DNA of 64,000 bases, from contig NZ_JALN02000001.1 of the NCBI RefSeq assembly GCF_000559085.1, positions 2,294,001-2,358,000 of the forward strand, read 5' to 3'. Origin of the DNA: Mycolicibacterium aromaticivorans JS19b1 = JCM 16368 (lineage in GTDB: Bacteria > Actinomycetota > Actinomycetes > Mycobacteriales > Mycobacteriaceae). Shown piece by piece: positions 25,350 to 34,740 of this stretch; position 1 is the first letter of the stretch, and each line of letters begins with the position of its first letter. The position numbers were made by a program, and so were the translations under genes. Below the pieces are notes generated by a model. The model was not told where the DNA came from. It saw only the letters and a program-made list of their open reading frames with translations, and did not search any database.

Positions 25350-27290
25350 CTAACCATCGATCTTGCGGGCGCCCAACTCGGTCTGCAGTAGCTCGAGCGC
25401 CACTTCCTCCGGATCACGCCGCGGCGCCGAGTCGTCGTCGCGGCCGACCTCGGCGATCATGCTGTCCTCTTCGGCCCGCTGGCGGTCGACCGGGTCGGGC
25501 TCGGGTTCCGGCGGCGGCGGTTGTTCGGTCTCCTGCACGGGCTGGCCCACGCCGACCTCACACCGCACCCGCCAGTCCACCCCGAGCGCATCCTTGAGCG
25601 CGTCACGGATGACATCGGCGTTGCGCTGCTCGCACAGCCGTTTCGCCAGCGGCGCCGACTCGTGGCCCAGGATCAGCGTGTTGTTCTCGACCGCCCGCAC
25701 GATCGCGCCGGCCAGCATCACTTCCGTCGTGCGGCTGCGCTGACGAACCTTCTCCCGCACCGTCGTCCACATGGTCCGCACCGCGGCCGCGCCCGGTTCA
25801 CCCGTGGCAGCGGCGGCCGGTGCCGCAGCGGGTTCGGCGGTGGGCGGCCGAGTTCTGGCCTCCGGCACCGGATCCGGCGTGGCGACGGGCTCGGGCCGGG
25901 CAACCGGCTCGGGTCGAGCAATCGACTCCGGCTTGGCGATTGGCTCGGGAACAGGCTGCGGTGCGGGCGGCTCGACCACAGGAGTCGGCGCGGGCACTGC
26001 GGGTGCGGGCGGTACGGCCGCTGCCGGTGCCGGCTCGGGAGCTGCCGGGGCCTGCTGCGTCTTGCGCACATATTGCTTGGCCGGCGCCGCAGCCGGCACA
26101 CCGGAATTCAACCCGGCCTCGCCCGCCGGGATCGTGATCTCCATCCGGGTCTCGATGCGTTCGATCCGCTGCAGCAGCGCCGACTCGGTGTCGCTGGCCG
26201 ACGGCAACAGCAGCCGGGCGCACACCACCTCCAGCAGCAGCCGTGGCGCCGTCGCGCCGCGCATCTCCCCCAGCCCCGCGTGCACCACCTCGGCGTAGCG
26301 GGTCAGCGTCGCGGGCCCGATCTTCGCTGCCTGCTCGCGCATCCGCTCCAGCACGTCGTCCGGAGCGTCGACCACACCGCGTGAGGCGGCGTCCGGAACT
26401 GCTTGCAGCACAATCAAATCGCGGAACCGCTCAAGCAGGTCAACAGCGAAGCGGCGCGGATCATGTCCGGCGTCGATCACCGACTCCACCGCGCCGAACA
26501 GCGCAGCCGCATCGCCTGCGGCCAGCGAGTCGACAGCGTCGTCGATCAGGGCCACGTCGGTGGCGCCCAGCAGCGCGAGCGCGCGCTGATAGTGCACGCG
26601 GTTGCCTTCGGCACCGGCCAGCAGCTGGTCCAGGACGCTCAACGTGTCGCGGGGCGAGCCGCCGCCGGCCCGGATGACGAGCGGATACACCGCGTCGTCG
26701 ACGGTGACGCTCTCCGAGGCGATGATCTTCTCGATCAACGCGCGCATGGTCTTCGGGGCCAGCAGCCGGAACGGGTAGTGATGGGTGCGCGACCGGATCG
26801 TCGGCAGCACCTTCTCCGGTTCGGTGGTGGCGAACACGAAGATCAGGTGCTCGGGCGGCTCCTCGACGATCTTGAGCAACGCGTTGAAGCCCGCGGTGGT
26901 GACCATGTGCGCTTCGTCGACGATGAAGATGCGGTAGCGAGACTGCGCTGGCGCGTAAAAAGCCCGGTCACGTAGTTCGCGGGTGTCGTCCACACCGCCG
27001 TGGCTGGCGGCGTCGAGTTCGACGACGTCGACCGACCCCGGGCCGTTGGGGGCCAGCGCCACACACGAGTCGCAATGCCCGCAGGGGGTCGGAGTGGGGC
27101 CGTCGGCACAGTTCAGCGAGCGGGCGAGGATGCGCGCCGACGAGGTCTTACCGCACCCGCGCGGTCCGGAGAACAGGTACGCGTGGTTGATCCGATGCGC
27201 CGACAGCGCGGTCGACAGCGGTTCGGTGACGTGCTCCTGGCCCACCACCTCGGCGAAGGTTGCCGGCCGGTACTTGCGGTAGAGCGCCAC
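25350..27290 (-). CDS. dnaX: DNA polymerase III gamma/tau subunit DnaX
   Basis: A 646-residue clamp-loader ATPase with a GTG start at 27290. The Walker A loop is SGPRGCGKTSS (residues 41-51), with the four-Cys zinc module after it (CADGPTPTPCGHCDSC), Walker B FIVDEAHMV and the sensor region FATTEPEKVLPTIRSR. Residues about 395-510 are a Pro-, Ala- and Glu-rich linker, and the C-terminal domain (about 515-646) binds the polymerase. I see no slippery site needed for a shorter gamma form. Order dnaX-aspC on the same strand matches Rv3721c-Rv3722c. Confidence 0.97.
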   Translation of the reverse strand: MALYRKYRPATFAEVVGQEHVTEPLSTALSAHRINHAYLFSGPRGCGKTSSARILARSLNCADGPTPTPCGHCDSCVALAPNGPGSVDVVELDAASHGGVDDTRELRDRAFYAPAQSRYRIFIVDEAHMVTTAGFNALLKIVEEPPEHLIFVFATTEPEKVLPTIRSRTHHYPFRLLAPKTMRALIEKIIASESVTVDDAVYPLVIRAGGGSPRDTLSVLDQLLAGAEGNRVHYQRALALLGATDVALIDDAVDSLAAGDAAALFGAVESVIDAGHDPRRFAVDLLERFRDLIVLQAVPDAASRGVVDAPDDVLERMREQAAKIGPATLTRYAEVVHAGLGEMRGATAPRLLLEVVCARLLLPSASDTESALLQRIERIETRMEITIPAGEAGLNSGVPAAAPAKQYVRKTQQAPAAPEPAPAAAVPPAPAVPAPTPVVEPPAPQPVPEPIAKPESIARPEPVARPEPVATPDPVPEARTRPPTAEPAAAPAAAATGEPGAAAVRTMWTTVREKVRQRSRTTEVMLAGAIVRAVENNTLILGHESAPLAKRLCEQRNADVIRDALKDALGVDWRVRCEVGVGQPVQETEQPPPPEPEPDPVDRQRAEEDSMIAEVGRDDDSAPRRDPEEVALELLQTELGARKIDG

Positions 27291-27299
27291 GGGTGAAGG

Positions 27300-28700
<1,401 letters not shown>

Positions 28701-28808
28701 GTTGCGAGTGTAATACCCGCGGGGAGGTGCCCCGCCGCGGAGGCTGCAAGACAAGGTGAGCCAGGCAGCCGGGGCGACGCCCTTCCCGAGTCCGCTACCA
28801 TTGCCGAC

Positions 28809-28894
28809 GGAGGATTCGCCTAGTGGCCTATGGCGCTCGCCTGGAACGCGGGTTGGGTTAACAGCCCTCAGGGGTTCAAATCCCCTATCCTCCG
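28809..28894 (+). tRNA. tRNA-Ser (anticodon GGA)
   Basis: An 86-nt class II tRNA with acceptor arms GGAGGAT (28809-28815) and ATCCTCC (28887-28893), discriminator G, anticodon loop CTGGAAC (GGA, reads UCC/UCU), a long variable arm (GGGTTGGGTTAACAGCCC) and T loop GGTTCAAATCC. The 3' CCA is not encoded. A strong terminator follows at 28901. Confidence 0.95.
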
Positions 28895-28900
28895 CACCTG

Positions 28901-28954
28901 ATCCGAGGTGCGACTGGGGGGTCACGGCGCCTGGTCGCACCTCGGATTTTACTT
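28901..28954 (+). terminator. Intrinsic terminator after tRNA-Ser
   Basis: ATCCGAGGTGCGAC (28901-28914) pairs perfectly, 14 bp, with GTCGCACCTCGGAT (28934-28947), followed by TTTACTTT. It ends the tRNA transcript just before the lucA ribosome site. Confidence 0.9.
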
Positions 28955-28965
28955 TGAGGAGGGGT

Positions 28966-29787
28966 ATGGGGCGCGCGGCTGCAACTGCACTTCAGCTGGT
29001 GCTGTGGGTGCTGGCCGGAGCTCTGTACTTCTTGTTCGTGCTGCCCCGGTGGTGGGAGCTCATGGGCGACACCACCCACACGCTGGGCACTGTTGTGCGC
29101 ATCGTCGCCGGTGTCCTGTTCGCATTGGCCGCGCTTCCGGTGTTGCTCACGTTGTTGCGCAGCCGCAAGCCCGAGGCCGGCACTCCCCAGTTGCCGCTGC
29201 GTTTGCGTCTGTGGTCGGTGATCCTGCACGTAATGGCGGGGGTGCTGATCGTCGGGACCGCGGTCGCCGAGATCTGGGTCAGCCTCGACAAGGGCGGCCC
29301 GTGGCTGTTCGGCGTCTACGGCGCGGCGGCCGCGATCGCGGTGCTCGCGCTGCTCGCCTTCCAGCTGGCCTATACCGCCGAGCTGCCGCCCAAGCCGGCG
29401 AAGCCGAAGAAAGAGAAGAAGGCCAAGAAGAAGCGCGGCAAGGCGGCCGACGACTCCGAAGAGACCGCCGCGATCGCCGAAGCTACCGAACCTGCCGACT
29501 CCGCGGAAGCCGACGAGACGGGCGAGCCGGCCGTCGCGGACGAGAAGCCCGCCGAGGTCTCGGCCGAGGCGCCGGCCGAACCCGAGGCTGAACCCGAACC
29601 CGAGGCTGAACCCGAACCCGAGGCTGAACCCGAACCCGAGGCTGAACCCGAACCCGAGGCTGAGGCACAACCCACCGACGACACCGCCGCCGAACCTGCT
29701 GGTGCGCTGCGGAACAAGCGCCCGACCGGCAAGACGAACCATCGCCTGCGCCGGCGCAACCGCGGCAACGTCGCGGTCGACGAGTAG
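28966..29787 (+). CDS. lucA: Membrane protein LucA (Rv3723 type, lipid uptake coordinator)
   Basis: A 273-residue membrane protein. ATG 28966 has GAGGAGGGG immediately upstream (28957-28965); the longer frame runs through the tRNA and is not real. Four hydrophobic spans lie within about residues 5-145 (LQLVLWVLAGALYFLFVLP, VVRIVAGVLFALAALPVLLT, VILHVMAGVLIVGTAVAEI, and IAVLALLAFQLAYTA). The tail is basic (KPKKEKKAKKKR), then acidic and repetitive with four perfect copies of an 18-bp unit coding EPEPEA, and ends in a basic NHRLRRRNRG stretch. In M. tuberculosis LucA stabilises the Mce1 and Mce4 lipid importers; synteny supports orthology. Confidence 0.85.
   Translation: MGRAAATALQLVLWVLAGALYFLFVLPRWWELMGDTTHTLGTVVRIVAGVLFALAALPVLLTLLRSRKPEAGTPQLPLRLRLWSVILHVMAGVLIVGTAVAEIWVSLDKGGPWLFGVYGAAAAIAVLALLAFQLAYTAELPPKPAKPKKEKKAKKKRGKAADDSEETAAIAEATEPADSAEADETGEPAVADEKPAEVSAEAPAEPEAEPEPEAEPEPEAEPEPEAEPEPEAEAQPTDDTAAEPAGALRNKRPTGKTNHRLRRRNRGNVAVDE
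29590..29661 (+). repeat. Four perfect 18-bp tandem repeats in lucA (EPEPEA)
   Basis: The unit GAACCCGAACCCGAGGCT is repeated at 29590, 29608, 29626 and 29644 without a mismatch, with a 12-base partial copy before it. The unit is in frame, so copy-number change lengthens or shortens the acidic tail without breaking the gene. It is a candidate strain-typing locus. Confidence 0.95.
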
Positions 29788-29848
29788 ACGACTGTCAAGT
29801 TCACCTAAACAACTGCCTGGACTGCGCAGCCGACCCTATGCTGAGCGA

Positions 29849-30919
29849 GTGCCCAACATCTCCCCCTATCGGGTCGTCCAGTGGACGACCGGCAATGTAG
29901 GAAAGAGCTCCGTCCAGGCGATCACCACCAACCCGACCCTCGAACTCGTCGGCTGTTACGCATGGTCTGCGGACAAGGCCGGTCGCGACGTCGGCGAGCT
30001 GGTCGGTATCGAACCGGTCGGAGTTGCCGCGACCAACGACGTCGACGCCCTGCTGGCGCTCAAGCCGGACTGCGTGGTCTACAACCCGATGTGGATCGAC
30101 GTCGACGAGTTGGTGCGGATCCTGTCGGCAGGCGTCAACGTCGTCGCGTCGGCGTCGTTCATCACCGGCCAGAACCTGGGCGAGGGCCGCGCCCGCATCG
30201 AGGAGGCCTGCAAACGCGGCGGCTCGACGATGTTCGGCTCAGGGGTGAGCCCCGGCTTCGCCGAGCTTCTGGCGATCGTCGCCGCCACATCCTGCGATCG
30301 AGTCGACAAGATCACCATCGCCGAGTCCGCGGATACCACCCTCTACGACTCCCCCGAAACCGAGCGACCGGTCGGATTCGATATGCGCATCGACGATCCC
30401 GAGCTACAGCCGATGGCCGCCAAAGGCACCGCGGTGTTCGCCGAGGCCGTGCAGCTGGTCGCCGATTCCCTCGGCCTGGAGCTGGACGAGATCACCTGCG
30501 TGTCCGAATACGCCCAGACCACTGAGGACCTGCCGATGGCATCGTGGACCATCAAGGCAGGCCACGTCGCGGGGGTCTACGCCAGCTGGCAAGGCATCGT
30601 CAATGGCAAGACCGTCATCGACATCAACGTGCGGTGGAAGAAGGGCAACACGCTCGAGCCGGCCTGGCAGCTCGACGCCGACGGCTGGAAAATCACCATC
30701 GACGGACGTCCGACGGTGAACATGCAGGTCGGCTTTCTGCCGCCGATGGACATGATCGAGAACGCGACGTCACTCGAAGACTTTTTCGTTCTCGGCCACA
30801 TCATGACGGCGATGCCGCCGATTCACGCGATCCCTGCCGTGGTCGCCGCGCCACCAGGCATTGCGACCTACAACGATCTGCCGTTGCCGAAGGCTCGCGG
30901 CGTTGTGCCGTCGATCTAG
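29849..30919 (+). CDS. NAD(P)-dependent dihydrodipicolinate reductase-like dehydrogenase
   Basis: A 356-residue Rossmann protein beginning YRVVQWTTGNVGKSSVQAI (nucleotide site W-x-T-G-N-V-G), followed by the DapB-like N-terminal fold and a large C-terminal domain with ITCVSEYAQTTEDL and GFLPPMDMIENA. Mycobacterial genomes carry many copies annotated as DapB-like or 2,4-diaminopentanoate-dehydrogenase-like; substrates are mostly unknown. GTG 29849 is chosen as the start because the Rossmann strand begins eight residues later. It lies 61 bases after lucA on the same strand. Confidence 0.8.
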   Translation: MPNISPYRVVQWTTGNVGKSSVQAITTNPTLELVGCYAWSADKAGRDVGELVGIEPVGVAATNDVDALLALKPDCVVYNPMWIDVDELVRILSAGVNVVASASFITGQNLGEGRARIEEACKRGGSTMFGSGVSPGFAELLAIVAATSCDRVDKITIAESADTTLYDSPETERPVGFDMRIDDPELQPMAAKGTAVFAEAVQLVADSLGLELDEITCVSEYAQTTEDLPMASWTIKAGHVAGVYASWQGIVNGKTVIDINVRWKKGNTLEPAWQLDADGWKITIDGRPTVNMQVGFLPPMDMIENATSLEDFFVLGHIMTAMPPIHAIPAVVAAPPGIATYNDLPLPKARGVVPSI

Positions 30920-30925
30920 CAGCAG

Positions 30926-31183
30926 CTAGAGGCAGGCGCCGCCGCTCACCAGCCCGAACGGGCCGGTGGCCTGGACACAGGCTGCGGGCGGGCCGTAATA
31001 CACGGGGCCGTAGTCCGGCCCGCGCCAGTCGCCACGGCCGCGGTCATGGTCGTCCCACTGCCAGCCATCGTGGCCGTGGCCATGGCCCGGGTCAGCAAAG
31101 GCGATACCGGCGCCCACGCCGAGGCCGGCCAAGCCGAGCCCCGCGGAAAGTGCTGCTGCTGCTGCGATCTTCGTCAGTGTCAT
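30926..31183 (-). CDS. Small secreted His/Gly/Asp-rich protein
   Basis: An 85-residue product. A clear signal peptide (MTLTKIAAAAALSAGLGLAG, cleavage after AFA near residue 29) is followed by DPGHGHGHDGWQWDDHDRGR, a cluster of His, Asp and Gly, and an end with two cysteines (PAACVQATGPFGLVSGGACL). The His/Asp cluster could bind metal ions, but no family is recognised. It converges on the dehydrogenase gene; its promoter is shared with the region upstream of the cutinase gene. Confidence 0.75.
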   Translation of the reverse strand: MTLTKIAAAAALSAGLGLAGLGVGAGIAFADPGHGHGHDGWQWDDHDRGRGDWRGPDYGPVYYGPPAACVQATGPFGLVSGGACL

Positions 31184-31383
31184 CGTGTTGATCCCTTACG
31201 ACCTCAGGCTCCCCGACCCGTCACACTTGTTTTGCAACAGAACACATTTTAGTCGAATTCCCCTAGCCGCCAACAACTTAGGGTGACCCACACCAGCGTC
31301 GGCTCCTGTGTATTTGCTCTTGAGTTCCCGTGGGGTACGGCGCGTCCGATTCTTGCGTGGTCAACCCGTGGCACCATCCGGCC

Positions 31384-32052
31384 GTGCACACGCATCGGGG
31401 CGCACCACTTTTTGCTGCGGGTGTGATGGCACTCGCAGCGCAGATGATGCTGCTCACTACATCGATCGCGCGGGCCGACGCCTGCCCCGACGTCCACGTC
31501 GTCTACGCCCGCGGAACCGATACCATTCCGCCGGTCGATACGGTCGGCCAAGCTCTGGTCAACGCGATGAGCGCACAGCTGCCCGGTAAAACGCTGTCGG
31601 TGTACGGCATCAACTACCCGGCGAATCTGGACCTGAGCGGAGGAACCACGACCGGTGCCACCGACGGCTGGGTTCACGTCGAGAATCTCGTCGCGGCCTG
31701 CCCGGCAACCCACGTGGTGCTGAGCGGTTACTCGCAGGGGGCCGATGTCATCGACCTGCTCACCGCCACTTCGGGCGCGGCCTTCGGCACCCCTACCCCC
31801 ATGCCGGACGCCGTCGCCGGTCACGTCGCCGCGGTCGTGGTGTTCGGCAATCCCTCCCGCAAGATGGGTGGCGGACCGCTCCCCGGCAGGAGCCCCCTCT
31901 ACGGCGGCAAGGCCCTCGACGTGTGCCTCACCGGTGACCCCATCTGCTCGAACGGCGCGGACCTGCTCGCGCACAGCAGATACGTCAGTTCCGGGGTGGT
32001 CAAACAAGCCGCGCAGTTCGCGGTCAGCCGGCTGACGTCAGCCGCCGGCTGA
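31384..32052 (+). CDS. Secreted cutinase-family esterase
   Basis: A serine esterase of the cutinase family (Culp). With GTG 31384 as start the product has 222 residues and a normal signal peptide (HTHRGAPLFAAGVMALAAQM, ending SIARADA); starts as far up as 31330 are open and cannot be ruled out. The core begins CPDVHVVYARGTD, the nucleophile Ser is in VLSGYSQGADV, and the Asp/His dyad is expected in DPICSNGADLLAHSRY. Paired cysteines are as in Culp proteins. Mycobacterial members act on lipid esters; some serve in cell-envelope remodelling. Confidence 0.85.
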   Translation: MHTHRGAPLFAAGVMALAAQMMLLTTSIARADACPDVHVVYARGTDTIPPVDTVGQALVNAMSAQLPGKTLSVYGINYPANLDLSGGTTTGATDGWVHVENLVAACPATHVVLSGYSQGADVIDLLTATSGAAFGTPTPMPDAVAGHVAAVVVFGNPSRKMGGGPLPGRSPLYGGKALDVCLTGDPICSNGADLLAHSRYVSSGVVKQAAQFAVSRLTSAAG

Positions 32053-32060
32053 CCGGGTCC

Positions 32061-34592
32061 TTAAGGTTCCGGGCTGAACTTGGTCGGGTCGGCGGTCGGC
32101 AGCGTCAGGTTGATATTGGAGATGTTGACGACGCCGAACGAGGTGAACCTCTCGTACGCGGTCGCCGAGCTGGTGATCTGCAGAGTCAGATTGTCGCTCG
32201 CGTCCGCAGCGGTGTAGACCATGTTCTCCATGTTGATGCTCGCGGTGTGGGTGCGCCCATCCAACGTCACCGCCACCGGCGTCACCAAGTTCCCAACGAC
32301 CAGACCCGTCTTGTTGTCGACCAGCTGTGCGTAGACGAACCGGCTGTTACCCAGACCCTGATAGTCGAAGCTCACTGTGGGCGCGCCCAGGTATGTCGTA
32401 CCGACCTGGGTCGGCACGGCCACGTTGATCGCGTTGCGCGCTTTGGACGCCAAGCCCAGCGAGTAGGGGATCGCCGCCTGCGGCGCGGGCCCGGAGCCAC
32501 CGATGATCGGCACGATGCCCAGCGTGCCGCCGGACGCTCCGGTCACCGCTTGGTCCGGTGTGCCGAACAAGCCGCTGCCCGACGTGGGAAGAAGGTCGGA
32601 CTTGTACCAATTCCCGTTCTGGTCGGTGAACTGGAAATTGGGGATGTTCGGTGTCCCGCTGGTGTTGCCGTCCTTCACGTAGTAGTCCAGCCAGGCGAAC
32701 GTCGAGGCCAAGTTGGGGTTGACGTCGCCGTTGTTGGTCAGGCACACACCGTGGCCGCCACAGAACCAGATCATCTTCACCGGCGTGCCATAGGGGTTGG
32801 CGATGATGGTCTGCGCGTTGTCGATCGCCTGCTGCAGGGTGAACAAGACGTCGACTGTGCCCTGGATCAGCAGCGTCGGAGCCTTCAGCTGGTTGAGCAG
32901 AGAGGTGGGGCCACTGCTGGCCAACAAAGACTGTGCGGTGTTGGTCAGGACTCCGAACAAGTCGCCGGTGATGATGCCCTGATAGATCAGGTTGTTGATC
33001 CGGGCCTTCGACAGGACCAGCGAGAGCAGCAGCAGCGACGCGTACGCCGTCTTGAACGAGCCGCCGGGGTACAGCGAGTTGTTCAGTGAGTTCCACGAGA
33101 TACCCGGGACGATCGCGTCGATCCGTGGGTCGGTGGCTGCGCTGGTGAGCTGGATACCGCCGCCGTAGGAGCCGCCGACCATCCCGACGCGAGGATCATT
33201 CGGACCGTCGAGAAGCGAGTTATTCAATCCGGCAACATAATTGAGGATCGACGATACGTCGCGCGCCTCGAAGAAGGGACTGTCGAGCTGCAGGATGCCG
33301 CCGGAGGCGAACTCGCCGCGAGGATCCCAGGTCACCACGTTGTAGTTGTCGCGCAGTAGCGAGACACCGGGTGTCAGTCCGCCGATGCCGTACTGCGTGT
33401 ACGGGTCGGTCTGGCCGGCGGTGGCCAGACCGGGGCCGTCGAGAATCGTTGGCGCCGTGTCGGATCCGGTGAGGCCGAGCTTCGGGAACCAGTTGACACT
33501 GATCAGGGTGCCGTCAAAGGACGGCATCTTGTAGGTGTAGGCAACCGGGTCGGTGGCGGGCAGCACGGCCGTCGAGTTGAACGTGGCGACCTGCGAGTAC
33601 CCGATGATCGGTGCCAGCAGGTCACCGAGGACCGGGGTCTGATGCAGGACCACGATGACCTGACCGGCTAAGCCGCCGAGAAGCGGGATGCCCTCCAGGA
33701 TCTGGTCGAACTGGGTCTTCTGTGCCACCAGAATCTTGAACTGCTCGTTGACCGTTCCGCCGAGCACCGATTGGTCGGGCAGATAGCTGAAGTTGCCGAG
33801 CGTGTAGTTGGTGTCACCGGTCGCGGAGAATGTGATCTTCCCGCCCTTGTTGGGGCCACTGATCAGCGTGTAGGTGAGTCCGGACGCCCCAGTGGCGTTG
33901 GTGGTGCCGTCGATGATGCCGTTATTGATGACCAGTACCGGATTGATCGCGATCGGATTGCTCGCCAGCGCAGAGGCGGTGGTGCGGCGCTGCAGTGCCG
34001 CGAAGGTCAGCGCCAGTGGCGAGTCGACGGCAGGCGTGGGCAGGCCACCGGAGAACGGGTCGAGAACGTCGTGCAGAGCTGTGGTCACCACTCCGGAGAT
34101 CGCACTTGGGGACGGCAGCACAGGCAGCTTGGGAGCCAGCGAGGCCGTCGGCGTGACTGCTGCGGCAGTCGAGTTCGCCGACGGTGCGACGACATCGGCG
34201 CTACCGCCGGACCCGGACTGCGATCCCGAGTTGTTTGCCTCTCCCGCTGTGGAACTCGTTGTCTGCGCGGATACCGCGGAGTCGGCGCGCACAGGAGCGG
34301 GGCCGGCCTTGGAATGCTTGGAGCTGGTCTTGGCCCCGCCGGTACTGACCACTTGACCTGACCCGACAGTGGTCGTCCGCTTGGATGCCCCGGTGGATGC
34401 CGACGCCCCCTTCGACCCGGTTCCGGACGTGTCCGCGGCGCCGCTCGCAGAGCTCGAATTCGAGCCTGCCCCCGACGATCCCGTCGACCCGTCCGCCCAT
34501 GCGACGCCGTAACCCGTGGAGAAGACCGCGGCACCCACTCCGAGGGCCACCGCCAATCCGCCAACCCGACCGACAAACCTCGAAGCACCCAT
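32061..34592 (-). CDS. Large secreted alpha/beta-hydrolase (CocE/X-Pro dipeptidyl-peptidase-like) with Ig-like module
   Basis: An 843-residue exported protein. Signal peptide: VGGLAVALGVGAAVFSTGYG, then AWADG. Residues about 33-150 are Ser-, Thr- and Ala-rich and low complexity. At about 210-275 a bacterial Ig/cadherin-like module is seen (VLVINNGIIDGTTNATGASG, YTLISGPNKGGKITF). The hydrolase domain has its nucleophile Ser475 in MVGGSYGGGIQL and a likely acid/His pair in GTVDVLF and CGGHGVC. The C-terminal 150 residues form a beta-rich domain as in CocE/X-Pro peptidases. The substrate is unknown. The next gene shares the same kind of N terminus. Confidence 0.8.
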   Translation of the reverse strand: MGASRFVGRVGGLAVALGVGAAVFSTGYGVAWADGSTGSSGAGSNSSSASGAADTSGTGSKGASASTGASKRTTTVGSGQVVSTGGAKTSSKHSKAGPAPVRADSAVSAQTTSSTAGEANNSGSQSGSGGSADVVAPSANSTAAAVTPTASLAPKLPVLPSPSAISGVVTTALHDVLDPFSGGLPTPAVDSPLALTFAALQRRTTASALASNPIAINPVLVINNGIIDGTTNATGASGLTYTLISGPNKGGKITFSATGDTNYTLGNFSYLPDQSVLGGTVNEQFKILVAQKTQFDQILEGIPLLGGLAGQVIVVLHQTPVLGDLLAPIIGYSQVATFNSTAVLPATDPVAYTYKMPSFDGTLISVNWFPKLGLTGSDTAPTILDGPGLATAGQTDPYTQYGIGGLTPGVSLLRDNYNVVTWDPRGEFASGGILQLDSPFFEARDVSSILNYVAGLNNSLLDGPNDPRVGMVGGSYGGGIQLTSAATDPRIDAIVPGISWNSLNNSLYPGGSFKTAYASLLLLSLVLSKARINNLIYQGIITGDLFGVLTNTAQSLLASSGPTSLLNQLKAPTLLIQGTVDVLFTLQQAIDNAQTIIANPYGTPVKMIWFCGGHGVCLTNNGDVNPNLASTFAWLDYYVKDGNTSGTPNIPNFQFTDQNGNWYKSDLLPTSGSGLFGTPDQAVTGASGGTLGIVPIIGGSGPAPQAAIPYSLGLASKARNAINVAVPTQVGTTYLGAPTVSFDYQGLGNSRFVYAQLVDNKTGLVVGNLVTPVAVTLDGRTHTASINMENMVYTAADASDNLTLQITSSATAYERFTSFGVVNISNINLTLPTADPTKFSPEP

Positions 34593-34740
34593 GACTCACT
34601 ACCTCCCGACCGACGACGGCGACAGCGCCTCAGCGGAGGGTATGCCTGCAAACGGACGCGGGTTCACGAAACGACCAAACTGTCAGCAACTAATTTGCTA
34701 CCGCGACAATACTGAGCGAGTCGCGTTGCGCGCCAAAGAA

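Noticed and set aside
28756..28965. Longer N terminus for LucA
   Set aside because: It would be translated through the tRNA-Ser and its terminator; ATG 28966 has a strong ribosome site.
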